From positions 82,020-146,019 of the forward strand of contig NZ_JACHHN010000001.1 in the NCBI RefSeq assembly GCF_014202765.1: 64,000 nucleotides of DNA, read 5' to 3'. The DNA is from Silvimonas terrae. GTDB taxonomy: Bacteria > Pseudomonadota > Gammaproteobacteria > Burkholderiales > Chitinibacteraceae. The position numbers were made by a program, and so were the translations under genes. The first letter of the stretch is position 1. Every line of letters starts with the position of its first letter. Under the pieces are notes generated by a model. The model ran no database searches. It saw only the letters and a list, made by a program, of their open reading frames with translations, and was not told the origin of the DNA. Shown here in pieces: positions 1-9,486 of the stretch.

Positions 1-1
1 G

Positions 2-157
2 ACCTATGTGCTGGATGTCACCCATGTGGTGGAGCACCTGAAAGCGGCGGGGACGTGGGATGCCCACAATCTGCGCGTCACCTTTGCGCCATTGCGGGCC
101 GGGCAAAAAGCACCTGATCTGCAAGTGGGCCGTATCAGTCTGTATTACGGAGACTGA
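2..157 (+). CDS. C-terminal end of a tyrosinase-like protein (partial)
   Basis: The reading frame is open from the window edge to a TGA at 155-157, giving the last 51 residues only. The segment ends in a beta-strand-like pattern (VTFAPLR, then VGRISLYYGD) that resembles the C-terminal domain of bacterial and plant tyrosinase/polyphenol oxidase proteins, which shields the dicopper site. No copper ligands are visible because the catalytic domain lies outside the window. The next gene starts one base after the stop and is probably translationally coupled. The family call rests on a short fragment and is tentative. Confidence 0.55.
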   Translation, partial: TYVLDVTHVVEHLKAAGTWDAHNLRVTFAPLRAGQKAPDLQVGRISLYYGD

Positions 158-158
158 G

Positions 159-845
159 TTGACCGTGCTACGGCAATGGCTGGTGTGGCACCCGGAATGG
201 GTCGCGCTGGCTGTGTGCGTGGCGGCCTGGTCGCTGCTGCTGGTGCAGGCTGGCCAGACCATGCCCTTGCTGGCGCTGTGTACTGCAAACGGCGTCCAGT
301 CTGGCCCCGTGTTGCCGCGTGTGCTGGGCGGGTTGTTGATGCTGCTGGCGATGATGTCGCCGCGCTGGTTGCCCGCATTGCGACATGTGGCATTTCGCAG
401 CTTGCGGCAGCGACGCGGGCGCGCCATGAGTGTTTTTGTGCTGGGCTGGCTGCTGCCGTGGTTGCTGGCAGGCTTACCGCTCTGGGCCTGGCAGGGCGTG
501 ATTGCGCTACCCACTGCGGCACTCGTGGCCTTGTTTGCCGGGGCGGTGCTGTGGCAAGGGCTGCCCGCGCGAAAGCGGGTGCTGCTGCGTTGCCACCGGA
601 CCCAGCCGCTGGCACCGGGTGGCTGGCGCGCACAGAGTGATTGCCTGCGCTTTGGCATCAGACAGGGCGTCGATTGTCTGCTGACCTGCGGCCCGTTGAT
701 GCTGGCACTCAGCCTGGCGCCGCCGGCACGCGGCTTGATGCCGGCGGCCAGCGCGCTGCTGGCGGCAGAACTGTATCTGCCGCGTTTTGCCGGACGCCGG
801 GCGGCGTTGTTTACCGCGTTGCTGGGGTGTGCTGCGCTGGGGTGA
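159..845 (+). CDS. DUF2182-family integral membrane protein
   Basis: This 228-residue hydrophobic protein has about six predicted membrane segments and the AMMSP signature of the DUF2182 family. Members of that family are sometimes annotated as metal-binding or copper-chaperone membrane proteins. The TTG at 159 is chosen because a GGAG at 149-152 sits six bases upstream. A GTG at 165 is an alternative. The gene begins immediately after the stop of the tyrosinase-like gene, so a role in supplying copper to that enzyme is plausible but inferred from context. Its 3' end overlaps the convergent kinase gene by 35 bp. Confidence 0.7.
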   Translation: MTVLRQWLVWHPEWVALAVCVAAWSLLLVQAGQTMPLLALCTANGVQSGPVLPRVLGGLLMLLAMMSPRWLPALRHVAFRSLRQRRGRAMSVFVLGWLLPWLLAGLPLWAWQGVIALPTAALVALFAGAVLWQGLPARKRVLLRCHRTQPLAPGGWRAQSDCLRFGIRQGVDCLLTCGPLMLALSLAPPARGLMPAASALLAAELYLPRFAGRRAALFTALLGCAALG

Positions 846-2070
846 GGACCACCGGGTTGGCGCCGGCTACGCCTTCGGTCAGGGGTAATTCCACAGTAAA
901 GGTCGAACCTTCACCTGGCACGCTGTCCAGCCGGATGCGGCCGTTATGCGCTTCTACAATCTGCGCCACGATAAACAACCCCAAGCCCAGCCCGCCAGAA
1001 CCACTGGTGCTGGAGGCGCGTTCAAACACCTGGAAAATCCGGGTCTTGTCTTCTGGCGCAATGCCCATGCCCTGATCACGTACCGACAACTGGACCTGAT
1101 TATCCTTCTGCGTGAGTTTGATGGTGACCGGTTTGCCACTGCCATAACGGATCGCATTGGTGATCAGGTTGGTAATCACTTGATCCAGCCGGTAGCGATC
1201 CCACAGCCCCACAACGCAGTCGGCAATGTCCAGCGTATAGCCGTGATTGGATTGCGTGAGCTGATCGGCAAAGCGCTCGACGATTTCATGGGTCAGTTCA
1301 GACAGGTCGAACTCGGTGGTGGCATAGGTCAGCTTGCCCACACGGATGCGGGACACATCCAGCATGTCGTCGATCAGCCGGATGATGGTTTCCACCAGCC
1401 GTGAATCGGTATCCGTCATCTTTCTGAGTTTGTCGGGCGTAAAGGCGTCCAGGTTATCCCGATCCAGATGGCGCTGGCGCAACTGGTTCTGCAGTTTGAG
1501 CGTGGCCAGCGGCGTTTTGAGTTCATGCGAGGCAATCGCCATAAAGTCATCGCGCACGCGGATAGCCTGTTGCAGTTCGCCCTGGGTTTTTTGCAACTGC
1601 AGCAGCAGTTTTTCCTGCGCGGCGCGGCTGGCCTGGAGTTCCTGCAACTGGCAACGCATGGCGAGGCGCTGCTGGTGCAGTTCGACAAAAATATTGATCT
1701 TGCTGCGCACCGCGTGGGCGTCCAGCGGCTTGTGCAGAAAATCCACCGCGCCGCTTTCGTAGCCCTTGAACACAAAGTGTTCCTTGTTGCCGGCGGTGAC
1801 AAACACAATGGGCACGTGTTTGGATTTTTCCGTACCGCGCATGAACTCGGCCAGTTCAAACCCGTTCATGCCTGGCATCTGCACATCGATCAGCGCCAGC
1901 GCAAAGTCATGCAGCAAAATCAGTTCCAGCGCCTGCAAGCCCGATTGCGCGGTGTGGATTTCCAGCTCGTTGCTACGTATCAACGCTTCGAGCGCGAGCA
2001 AGTTCTCTGCCAGGTCATCGACCACCAGAATTTTGGCTTTGGCTGGCTGCATGACTTTATCCATAAGCAT
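811..2070 (-). CDS. Receiver domain-histidine kinase fusion protein
   Basis: The 419-residue cytoplasmic protein starts with a CheY-like receiver domain (about residues 12-130, phospho-acceptor Asp in LIDVQMPG, conserved Lys in LHKPLD). A short coiled coil follows, then a HisKA domain with the phospho-acceptor His in ASHELKTP (about residue 183), and a HATPase_c domain ending at about residue 400. There is no membrane segment, so its input should be phosphoryl transfer from a partner, most likely the hybrid kinase encoded at the start of this operon. ATG at 2070 overlaps the end of the cheB-like gene by 14 bp; ATG at 2064 and 2052 are alternatives. It is the last gene of a four-gene unit. Confidence 0.88.
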   Translation of the reverse strand: MLMDKVMQPAKAKILVVDDLAENLLALEALIRSNELEIHTAQSGLQALELILLHDFALALIDVQMPGMNGFELAEFMRGTEKSKHVPIVFVTAGNKEHFVFKGYESGAVDFLHKPLDAHAVRSKINIFVELHQQRLAMRCQLQELQASRAAQEKLLLQLQKTQGELQQAIRVRDDFMAIASHELKTPLATLKLQNQLRQRHLDRDNLDAFTPDKLRKMTDTDSRLVETIIRLIDDMLDVSRIRVGKLTYATTEFDLSELTHEIVERFADQLTQSNHGYTLDIADCVVGLWDRYRLDQVITNLITNAIRYGSGKPVTIKLTQKDNQVQLSVRDQGMGIAPEDKTRIFQVFERASSTSGSGGLGLGLFIVAQIVEAHNGRIRLDSVPGEGSTFTVELPLTEGVAGANPVVLTPAQHTPATR

Positions 2071-2656
2071 GGGCCGCCAGTGCCGGTCCGATCTCCCGGG
2101 CGGGCAAAATCAGCTCAACCGTCGTCTGGCGCAGGGCGCTGGCGGGCATGAACGGGGCTTGCGCGTCCGCCGGGTCTTGCACGATGGTGGTGGCGCCAGC
2201 GGCCACCAGCGCGGCCATGCCGGCTGCCCCGTCCTGGTTGGCGCCGGTCAGTAACACGCCCACCGCGCGTTTGCCCAGCGCATCCGCGCCGGATTCAAAC
2301 AAGAGATCAATGGCCGGGCGGCAAAAATGCACGGGTGGATCGTCATTGAGCGTCAACTGGCCCTCCGGCTCAACCAGCACATGATAATCAGGCGGGGCAA
2401 AGTACACCCGCCCGGCTTTGAGTTGTACCTTGTCATGCACCTCCGCCACTGGCAAGGCCATGCGCGGAGCGAAGATATCGACCAGCAGGCTGGGGCTGCT
2501 GGACGGCAGGTGCACCACAATCACCACCGCCGCGCCCAGGTCGGCCGGCAAGGCCGGCAGGATCAGTCCCAGCGCTTCCACGCTGCCGGCAGAGCCCCCG
2601 ATCAACACCGTGGGTGGCAAATGGCGGGTATCACGGGGTTGCAAACGCATGGTCAT
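2057..2656 (-). CDS. CheB-type protein-glutamate methylesterase, catalytic domain only
   Basis: The 199-residue protein consists only of the CheB methylesterase domain. The catalytic triad is visible: Ser22 in GGSAG, His49 in VVHLP, and Asp142 in ANQDGAAGM. The N-terminal receiver domain of classical CheB (about 350 residues) is absent, so activity cannot be controlled by direct phosphorylation. The start overlaps the CheR-type stop by 4 bp and the 3' end overlaps the receiver-kinase gene, which indicates coupled translation. With no chemoreceptor or cheA nearby, the substrate is probably not the classical chemotaxis receptors; the hybrid kinase in the same operon is a candidate partner by inference. 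Confidence 0.9.
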   Translation of the reverse strand: MTMRLQPRDTRHLPPTVLIGGSAGSVEALGLILPALPADLGAAVVIVVHLPSSSPSLLVDIFAPRMALPVAEVHDKVQLKAGRVYFAPPDYHVLVEPEGQLTLNDDPPVHFCRPAIDLLFESGADALGKRAVGVLLTGANQDGAAGMAALVAAGATTIVQDPADAQAPFMPASALRQTTVELILPAREIGPALAAHAYG

Positions 2657-3501
2657 ACCTTGCGAAAAACCCGTTCAGTTTTGGCAAAAGACTCAAATTC
2701 GCCGGCAAACTCGGAAAACTGCACCGTTTCCTTGGAGCCCAGCCCCAGAAAACCACGATGCACCAGTGACTGGTGAAACAGTTCAAAAGCGCGGTTTTGC
2801 AGTTCGCGGTTGAAGTAAATGAGTACGTTGCGGCAAGAAATCAGTTGCACCTCAGAGAACACACTATCGGTCGCCAGGCTGTGATCGGCAAAGATCACGT
2901 TACGCCGTAGCGATTTGTCGAACAGCACAGAGCCATAGGCCGAGGTGCAATAGTCAGACAAGGAACGCGTGCCACCGGCTTTATCGTAATTGCGTTCAAA
3001 CAGCGCCATGCTGTCCAGCGGGTAGATACCCGCTTCGGCCTTTTGCAGACTGTGCGGGTTGATATCCGTGGCGTAAATGATGGCGCGGTCCAGCAGGCCT
3101 TCCTCTTTGAGCATGATGGCCATGGAATAGACTTCCTCGCCCGTGCTGCAACCGGCAATCCACACCTTGATGGTGGGGTAGGTATGCAAAATGGGCAGCA
3201 CCTGTTCCCGCAGCGCGCTGAAGTAGCCTGGGTCACGGAACATCTCGCTCACCGGAATCGTCAGGTATTGCAGCAGCGCCGGAAAACAATCGGCATCATG
3301 AATCACCCGGTGCTGTAGCTGGCTGACTGTCTGGCAATCGAACTGCTGCAAAGCGTGCGCTACCCGCCGCTTCATGGAGGCGGGCGAGTAGTTGCGAAAG
3401 TCATAGCTGTACTTGAGGTAGATGGCCTCGATCAGCAAACGCAACTCAATATCGAAGTCGGCGGCGGCGTAGGTCACAGGCGGCTCAGCTTGGGCATCCA
3501 C
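2653..3501 (-). CDS. CheR-type protein-glutamate O-methyltransferase
   Basis: The 282-residue protein has the CheR N-terminal helical domain (about residues 15-75) and the SAM-binding methyltransferase domain (about 80-280). The latter includes the WIAGCSTGEEVYS SAM motif, the FRDPGYF segment and ISCRNVLIYF near the C-terminus. It transfers a methyl group from S-adenosylmethionine to glutamate side chains of signalling proteins. It overlaps the preceding hybrid kinase gene by 28 bp and the following cheB-like gene by 4 bp. The operon position suggests that CheR and CheB act as a reversible modification pair on an operon partner. Confidence 0.92.
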   Translation of the reverse strand: MDAQAEPPVTYAAADFDIELRLLIEAIYLKYSYDFRNYSPASMKRRVAHALQQFDCQTVSQLQHRVIHDADCFPALLQYLTIPVSEMFRDPGYFSALREQVLPILHTYPTIKVWIAGCSTGEEVYSMAIMLKEEGLLDRAIIYATDINPHSLQKAEAGIYPLDSMALFERNYDKAGGTRSLSDYCTSAYGSVLFDKSLRRNVIFADHSLATDSVFSEVQLISCRNVLIYFNRELQNRAFELFHQSLVHRGFLGLGSKETVQFSEFAGEFESFAKTERVFRKV

Positions 3502-6500
3502 ACCCGGATCAGCGACAGCAGTTTATCCAGATCAATCGGCTTGGCCAGATAGTCATTGGCGCCCGCGGCAAGGCACTTTTCCTGATCGTCCCGCATGGCG
3601 TTGGCCGTGACGGCAATAATGGGCAGGCGGGCAAAACGTTCATCGGTGCGGATCTGGCGCATGGCGGTATAGCCATCCATCTCCGGCATCATGATGTCCA
3701 TGAGTACCAGGTCAATGTCTGGATCGGTGTCGAGTTTTTCCAGCGCATCACGGCCATTGCGGGCAATGACAATCTGCGCGCCTTTGGGCTCCAGTGCGCT
3801 GGTGAGCGCAAAGATATTGCGCACGTCATCATCCACCACCATGATCTTGCGCCCCTCAAAGGCCTTTTCGCGGCTACGCGCTACCTTGAGCATTTGCTGG
3901 CGTTCTGGTGCCAGGGTGGTTTCCACGCGGTGCAAAAACAGTGTGACTTCATCCAGCAACCGCTCAGGCGAGCGTGCGCCCTTGATGATGATGGAGTGCG
4001 AATAGCGCCGCAGTTCGGCTTCTTCTTCCCGGCTAAGCACGCGGCCGGTATAGACAATGACCGGCGGGAACGCATAGGCGGAATCGGCCGCCATGCGTTT
4101 CAGCAGGTCGTAACCGGCCATGTCGGGCAGGGTCAGATCGACCACCATGCAGTCAAAACTGGTGTCCTTCAGATGCTGCAGCGCGTCTTCAGCCAGCGCC
4201 ACAGCGGTGATTTTGACGTCTTCATCCGCAATCAGCTTCATCATGCTTTCGCGCTGGAGCGGGTCGTCTTCCACCACCAGTACGTGCTTGATGGCTTGCG
4301 ACAATTTGGCCTCAATGCGCGCAAACACCTTGCGCAGTGCTTCCCGATCCGCCGGCTTGAGCGCGTAGCCAATCGCCCCGGCCTGCAAGGCGGCGTGGCT
4401 GCTATCTATACCGGAAATCACGTGCACCGGAATATGCCGCGTGCGCGGTTCTTCTTTCAGCCGCTCCAGCACCGTCATGCCGGATTGATCCGGCAGTTTC
4501 ATGTCCAGCATCACGGCGTCTGGCATCAATTCCAGCGCCAGATCAAAGCCGCTTTGCGCACTGCTGGCCAGCAGACAATCAAAACCCAGTTCCTTGCCTT
4601 GCGTGTACAGAATACGGGCAAAGGTGGCATCGTCTTCAATGATCAGCACCTTGCGCGCGTTGGGCCGCAACTGGTCGCGGTCATCCGGCAGGGCGGGTGT
4701 AGCGGGTTCCACCGGCGCGGGCAACGCCGGGCGGGAGGCCGGCACGACGCTGACGGAGGCGGGTGCGTCATCCGCCGGCGTTTGCGGCAGGGTCAGCGGC
4801 ACAATCAAGGTAAAGGTGCTGCCGGTGCCAGGCGTGCTTTGCACACTGATGGTGCCGCCCAGCAAGCCCGCCAGATCGCGCGAAATGGTCAGGCCCAGAC
4901 CGGTACCGCCAAATTTGCGGTTGGTGGCGCCGTCGGCCTGGTGGAAGGCATCAAAAATGGTTTGGAGTTCGTTTTCCGCAATGCCGATGCCGGTGTCGGA
5001 AACGGCAAATGCCACTTCACCCGGCGCGTGCAGACCCGCCACGATATGCACCGTGCCTTTTTCGGTGAACTTGATGGCATTGGAAAGCAAATTCTTCAAA
5101 ATCTGCTGCAAACGGGCCTGGTCAGACACGATGGTGCGCGGCAGATCCGCCCGCGCGACCACTTCCAGCTCAACCCCCTTGCTTTGCGCCAGCGGCTTGA
5201 ACATCTGCTCCAGCCCTTCCAGCAAGCGGCTGGTGGGAATGTCTTCCGGCCAGATATCGAGCTTGCCGGCTTCCACCTTGGAGAGGTCCAGAATATCGTT
5301 GATCAGCGTCAACAGGTCATTGCCGGATGAATAAATGGAGCTGGCAAACTGCACCTGTTCTGGTGACAGATTGCCCTCACCGTTATCGGCCAGCAGTTTG
5401 GACAGAATCAGCGCGCTGTTGAGCGGTGTGCGCAGTTCATGCGACATGTTGGCAAGAAACTCGCTCTTGTAACGGCTGGCACGCAGGAGTTCGTCGGCGC
5501 GTTCTTCCAGTTGCACATGCACCATGCTCAGCGCCTCGTTACGGGCGTCCAGCTCATCCCGCTGCTGTTGCAGGGTTTGTGTTTGTTCTTCCAGTTGATC
5601 GTTGTTCTGCTCCAGCTCGACTTGCTGGCTTTCCAGCCGCACCTGGGATTCGCGCAAGGAACGGGATTGCTCTTCCAGTTCTTCATTGGCGACTTTCAAT
5701 TCTTCTTGCTGGGCTTGCAGTTCTTCATTGAGTTGTTGTGTTTCACTCAGCACGTTCTGCAATTGCTCACGGTACTGCGCGCTATCAATGGCAGTGCCCA
5801 TGGCGTGCGCCACCAGATTGACAAACTCCTCGGCCTGATCGGGCATGGTGTGGGTAAACGACAGCTCCATGACCAGATTGACAAAGCGATCGCCCCGCGC
5901 CGGAATCACCAGCACCGCGCGTGGTTTGCCGTTACCCAGCGCGGAGGTCACGCGCAGGTAGTCATCCGGAATATCGTTCAGCACGATAATGCGGTTTTCT
6001 GCTGCGGCCTGGCCGGTAATGCCTTCGCGCAACTGGAATTCACGCTGGCTTTCCAGCGCCGTGGCTTCCAGCGCGTACTGACTGACCCGCGCAAAATGCT
6101 GGCGGTCTGCACTGACATAGACTGCGCCCACGGCCGCACCCAGGTGGCGCACCATGAAGTCCAGCATATTGGCCGCCAGGGTCTGGATGTTCTGTTCACC
6201 CAACATGACCGTCGCCAGTTCGGTCTGGCCCTTGCGCAGCCAGCTTTGCCGTTCCAGATGCAGATTGTGCTCGCGCTGCTGCGCCAGTGTTTCGCCATAG
6301 GCCTGCGAGAGTTGCTGCAACTGGCGGCGGCCGCTCAGCACCAGTACCACACCAGAAAACAGGCCAATGGCCAGCGTCAGGCCCAGCAACCAGTTAACGG
6401 TGTTTTCCACCTCGATACTACGTTGCGCGCGGGCGGCTTCTTCGGTCTGGATGATCTGGCTGAAAAAGCCCCGCAATTGATCCATTTGCGTTTTGCCGGA

Positions 6501-6947
6501 TTCAGAGGTGATGTAATCACTGGCGTTCTGGATGCCATCCTGGCGCGCCTTGATCACATGCTCGGCATAGTTGTGCCACTCTTTGTAGCGCTCTTCGGCC
6601 CGGCTGAAAAAGGCTTGCTGGCTGGGGTTGTCGGCCGCCAGGGCGCGGGCTTCATGCAGCGTGTCCAGAAACTGCTCGCTGGAGCTATTGTACGGCTCCA
6701 GGAAACTGGCTTTGCCGGTGATCACATAGCCGCGCAGGCCCGTTTCACCATCTACCAGTAACTTGGTCACGGCTGTGGTTTTGCTGATGACCTGATCGGC
6801 ATGGTCTACCCAGCGGCTGACGTTTTGCAGATACAGCACAAGGCCAATGTAGATAGCGCTGGTCACCGCCGCGACGATCAGCGGGGCGAGCACATTGCGC
6901 GCCAGAATGCGGCGGAAGGTGTTTTCTGGAAGCGATAAATCGGTCAT
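3474..6947 (-). CDS. Hybrid sensor histidine kinase: CHASE3-GAF-HisKA-HATPase-three receivers
   Basis: This 1157-residue sensor is anchored by two membrane helices near residues 20-40 and 185-205, with a CHASE3-like extracytoplasmic domain between them. A GAF domain (about 240-390) follows, then a long Glu/Gln-rich coiled coil (about 395-500), a HisKA domain with His in [10 protein letters not shown], a HATPase_c domain with GTGLGLTI, and three receiver domains. The receiver phospho-acceptor sites lie in [16 protein letters not shown] and [12 protein letters not shown]. The ATG at 6947 gives a short cytoplasmic lead before the first helix. An in-frame ATG at 6998 is also possible, and neither has a strong ribosome-binding site. 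It is the first gene of a unit with CheR, CheB and a receiver-kinase. Confidence 0.93.
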   Translation of the reverse strand: MTDLSLPENTFRRILARNVLAPLIVAAVTSAIYIGLVLYLQNVSRWVDHADQVISKTTAVTKLLVDGETGLRGYVITGKASFLEPYNSSSEQFLDTLHEARALAADNPSQQAFFSRAEERYKEWHNYAEHVIKARQDGIQNASDYITSESGKTQMDQLRGFFSQIIQTEEAARAQRSIEVENTVNWLLGLTLAIGLFSGVVLVLSGRRQLQQLSQAYGETLAQQREHNLHLERQSWLRKGQTELATVMLGEQNIQTLAANMLDFMVRHLGAAVGAVYVSADRQHFARVSQYALEATALESQREFQLREGITGQAAAENRIIVLNDIPDDYLRVTSALGNGKPRAVLVIPARGDRFVNLVMELSFTHTMPDQAEEFVNLVAHAMGTAIDSAQYREQLQNVLSETQQLNEELQAQQEELKVANEELEEQSRSLRESQVRLESQQVELEQNNDQLEEQTQTLQQQRDELDARNEALSMVHVQLEERADELLRASRYKSEFLANMSHELRTPLNSALILSKLLADNGEGNLSPEQVQFASSIYSSGNDLLTLINDILDLSKVEAGKLDIWPEDIPTSRLLEGLEQMFKPLAQSKGVELEVVARADLPRTIVSDQARLQQILKNLLSNAIKFTEKGTVHIVAGLHAPGEVAFAVSDTGIGIAENELQTIFDAFHQADGATNRKFGGTGLGLTISRDLAGLLGGTISVQSTPGTGSTFTLIVPLTLPQTPADDAPASVSVVPASRPALPAPVEPATPALPDDRDQLRPNARKVLIIEDDATFARILYTQGKELGFDCLLASSAQSGFDLALELMPDAVMLDMKLPDQSGMTVLERLKEEPRTRHIPVHVISGIDSSHAALQAGAIGYALKPADREALRKVFARIEAKLSQAIKHVLVVEDDPLQRESMMKLIADEDVKITAVALAEDALQHLKDTSFDCMVVDLTLPDMAGYDLLKRMAADSAYAFPPVIVYTGRVLSREEEAELRRYSHSIIIKGARSPERLLDEVTLFLHRVETTLAPERQQMLKVARSREKAFEGRKIMVVDDDVRNIFALTSALEPKGAQIVIARNGRDALEKLDTDPDIDLVLMDIMMPEMDGYTAMRQIRTDERFARLPIIAVTANAMRDDQEKCLAAGANDYLAKPIDLDKLLSLIRVWMPKLSRL

Positions 6948-7004
6948 GGCATTCTGCGGTGTCGTTGTGGCCGGTTTGGGGATGTGCGTGTTGCACATAC
7001 TTCA

Positions 7005-7322
7005 AGAATCAGGCGGGATGATGTCATGAGTCGTCGTGTAAGGATGTCGGTTGTAGTCCTACACGGGTGGGGGGAGAGATTTGCGCCCTGGAGAACCGCC
7101 CCATTGCCCGGATGGCGCGAAGGGGGAATCCGGGGTGGGGCTATTTGCAAGCATGAAACAGGCTGCTTGCCACGCGGCCACTAATTCGTCATTCCCGCGG
7201 AGGCGGGAATCCAGCTACGACCTGTACCAGGATCGGGATGTACACCCGCGCCACTACTTCGTCATTCCGGCGAAGGCCGCAATCCAGCCCGGCCGCCGCA
7301 GGTGGCCTTTGCAATGCCGGTT
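7005..7322. repeat. Intergenic gap with two REP-like hairpins
   Basis: No credible gene was seen in this gap. Two short imperfect palindromes of the GTCATTCC...GGAATCCAG type lie at 7188-7214 and 7261-7287. They resemble repetitive extragenic palindromic elements found again at about 8955, 13164, 17612 and 25565. The gap should also contain the promoter of the minus-strand kinase operon, but no convincing -35/-10 pair was identified. Confidence 0.6.
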
Positions 7323-7595
7323 GTAGGGTGGATTCGGAGCGAAGCGACAATCCACCATTGCGATCTGTGTTAGCGCCTTCGGCGCGGGTCTTTTAAAAGC
7401 ATTTGATACCCGGGGTGCCGGGCCCACGTTACTTTCTTTGCTTCGCCAAAGAAAGTAACCAAAGAAAGGCGACCCCAGCCTTGCGGCCCTCCGGGCTGCC
7501 CTCAGTCGGTCGGGAGCCTTGGGTCTCCCGACCTCCTTCGGCGCTGGGCTTTAATGGGGAGGAAAGACAACGGCAAGATCAAAAGCAACCCCAAC
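7323..7595 (+). repeat. Composite intergenic repeat, copy A
   Basis: This unit of about 270 bp recurs at 9031-9295, 17680-17896 and 23254-23517. It opens with GTAGGGTGGATTCGGAGCG and continues through a GTTAGCGCC block. A perfect 12-bp stem (7429-7440 with 7447-7458, loop CTTCGC) comes next, followed by AAGGCGACCCCAGCC, a GGCCCTCCGGGC block and a second hairpin near 7510-7535 that is strongest in this copy. It ends with AAAAGCAACCCCAAC. All four copies have the same orientation. No transposase or terminal inverted repeats accompany it, so it may be a non-autonomous or structured RNA-like element. Confidence 0.8.
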
Positions 7596-7625
7596 TTCGC
7601 AAACCGTCTGCTTGAAATTGGGTGT

Positions 7626-8003
7626 TCACGCCCGCTCGGCCAGCGCCTGGCGTATGTTGTTCAGCACGGCGTCGATGTCGTCCAGGTCAAACGGTTTGGG
7701 CAGGCATTGGGTATTGGGCATGTTCTGCACAAAGCCGGATACGTCGTGCCCGGTCGAGATGATCAGGTGGATGTCGGGGTAAAGCGTCAGGGCGTCGCGG
7801 CCGAGGTCCATGCCGGAACGACCAGGCAGGCTGACGTCGGTCAGCAGTACGTCAAAGTGCTGCCGGGCCAGGCGCTCCAGTGCGTCTTCTGCGCTGGCTA
7901 CCGGGGTGACCGGCAGGCTCATTTCTTCCAGGTACTCCACAATGGTGGCGCGGAGCATCTCGTTATCTTCTACGTAGAGAATTGAAAGTCGATCTGCGTT
8001 CAT
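7626..8003 (-). CDS. Single-domain response regulator
   Basis: The 125-residue protein is a CheY-like receiver with acidic pocket residues in YVEDNE, the phospho-acceptor Asp in LLTDVSLPG, Thr/Ser in ISTGHD and the Lys in LPKPFD. It has no output domain, so it presumably acts by protein-protein contact or as a phosphorelay intermediate. The ATG at 8003 is chosen because the receiver fold begins five residues later; the open frame extends further upstream without domain content. It lies 150 bp downstream of an OmpR-family regulator gene on the same strand and may be co-transcribed. No dedicated kinase is adjacent. Confidence 0.85.
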   Translation of the reverse strand: MNADRLSILYVEDNEMLRATIVEYLEEMSLPVTPVASAEDALERLARQHFDVLLTDVSLPGRSGMDLGRDALTLYPDIHLIISTGHDVSGFVQNMPNTQCLPKPFDLDDIDAVLNNIRQALAERA

Positions 8004-8153
8004 TGGGGTCTCGCAAGGCTGCGGCAATGTCAGGGCACCTGAATAAACCGGAAATGCCATAGTGCAGGCCGTCGTGAGCGACCTGCTGTAGGCGCTCGCT
8101 GATATCGCTGTGGGACAACGGGCACGCCCGTCAGTTTTATGCCGGGGCAACCG

Positions 8154-8834
8154 TCAATCGCGTACGGTATCACTCCGGTCAGGAACAAACAGATAACCCA
8201 CGCCACGCACCGTGCGGATCAGGGGCTCGCCAAGTTTCTTGCGCAGATGGTGGACATGAACTTCCACGGCGTTGCTGCCCACTTCTTCCCCAAAGCCGTA
8301 CAAACTGTCTTCCAGTTGCGCCCGGGTGCGGGCAATGCCGCGGTGTTCTACCAGATCAACCAGCAAGAGATATTCACGCGGGGACAGCGTCACCAGGCGG
8401 TTTTGTTGCGTCACCGTGCGGGCGGCGGGGTCGATGGTCAGGTTGCCGGCTTCAATCAGCGGCTGGGCGCGGCCATGCGCACGGCGTAACAAGGCGCGCA
8501 CGCGGGCAACCAGCTCGGCCAGGGCCACGGGTTTGACCACATAGTCATCCGCCCCGTTTTCCAGACCGGTAACGCGCTCGTTCACTTGATCCCGTGCGGT
8601 GAGGATTAGCACCGGCATGTCTTGCCGTTGCGCGCGCAAGGTGCGCAGCACACTGATGCCGTCCCGGCGCGGCAGGCCCAGGTCCAGCACTACCAGTTCA
8701 TAAGCGACCGTGGTCAGCGCAGTCAGTGCGGCCTCGCCATCGGTGATCCAGTCTACGGTAAAGCCGGCGTCACGCAGCCCGGCGGCTACGCCATCGCCCA
8801 GCAGGACATCGTCTTCAACCAGCAATATGCGCAT
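8154..8834 (-). CDS. OmpR/PhoB-family response regulator (QseB/PmrA-like)
   Basis: The 226-residue protein has a receiver domain (about 1-115) with Asp in VVLDLGLPRRDG and Lys in VVKPVALAEL, and a winged-helix DNA-binding domain (about 128-220) with the LSPREYLLL and VRGVGYLF motifs. This arrangement and length match QseB/TctD-type transcription factors. The ATG at 8834 directly precedes the receiver motif MRILLVEDD; upstream in-frame sequence runs into repeat DNA. No histidine kinase gene adjoins it, so it is an orphan regulator whose partner cannot be named from this window. Confidence 0.88.
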   Translation of the reverse strand: MRILLVEDDVLLGDGVAAGLRDAGFTVDWITDGEAALTALTTVAYELVVLDLGLPRRDGISVLRTLRAQRQDMPVLILTARDQVNERVTGLENGADDYVVKPVALAELVARVRALLRRAHGRAQPLIEAGNLTIDPAARTVTQQNRLVTLSPREYLLLVDLVEHRGIARTRAQLEDSLYGFGEEVGSNAVEVHVHHLRKKLGEPLIRTVRGVGYLFVPDRSDTVRD

Positions 8835-9030
8835 GAGGGTCCATGGGGTGCAGGGCAGCTCGCGGATGGCTGCTGTGATCAGCCTTGCAGTGTATCGCGT
8901 TGTACCCTGGAGGCGATACGGGCAAGGGTGAGATGTTTGCTTGCCCATTGCATCGTCATTCCCGACCTTGGTGGCCCCTTTGCGCCGGAATCCGTTATGG
9001 CCAACGCGGGTGGCCTTTGCCAGGCTGGCC
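8835..9030. repeat. Intergenic gap with degenerate REP-like element
   Basis: This gap lies upstream of the orphan regulator. A degenerate GTCATTCC...GCCGGAATCC palindrome sits at about 8955-8993. No gene is supported. The promoter of the minus-strand regulator is expected here but is not recognisable. Confidence 0.45.
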
Positions 9031-9295
9031 GTAGGGTGGATTCGGAGCGTGAGCGACAATCCACCATTGCGATCTGTGTTAGCGCCTGACGGCGCGGGGT
9101 TAAAAATGCATTTGATACTGGCGGTGGCCGGAGCACGTCACTTTCTTTGCGTCGCCAAAGAAAGTAACCAAAGAAAGGCGACCCCAGCCTGGCGGCCCTC
9201 CGGGCTTCCCTCAGTCGGTCGGGAGCCTGAGGTCTCCCTCCACTCCTTCGGCGCTGGGCTTTTATGGGGGAGAACGTCAAAAGCAACTTCAAACC
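9031..9295 (+). repeat. Composite intergenic repeat, copy B
   Basis: This second copy of the repeat is collinear with copy A. It keeps the GTAGGGTGGATTCGG opening, the ACTTTCTTTG / CAAAGAAAGT hairpin (loop CGTCGC) and the CGACCCCAGCC and GGCCCTCCGGGC blocks. The 3' end runs into a degenerate AACGGC-type hexamer array at about 9300-9332. The rest of the gap to 9486 shows no gene. Confidence 0.78.
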
Positions 9296-9486
9296 CAAAA
9301 TCAACGGCAACGGCAACGGCTACGGCAACTTCAACCGCAACACCCACCCGAGTCCTAATCCGGCCATACACAAATACCCCGGTTGACGTGCCCGCCTTGC
9401 AAAGGCAGCATCAGCGGCACAGTGGATGACATACAGTCAGACCTTGCCAACGCGCCACAAGAGCGCTGTAGGGTGGAGAGTCAGCT

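Noticed and set aside
3894..5330. 478-residue plus-strand frame inside the hybrid kinase gene
   Set aside because: It is antisense to HATPase and receiver domains that are clearly conserved; its sequence has no recognisable fold.
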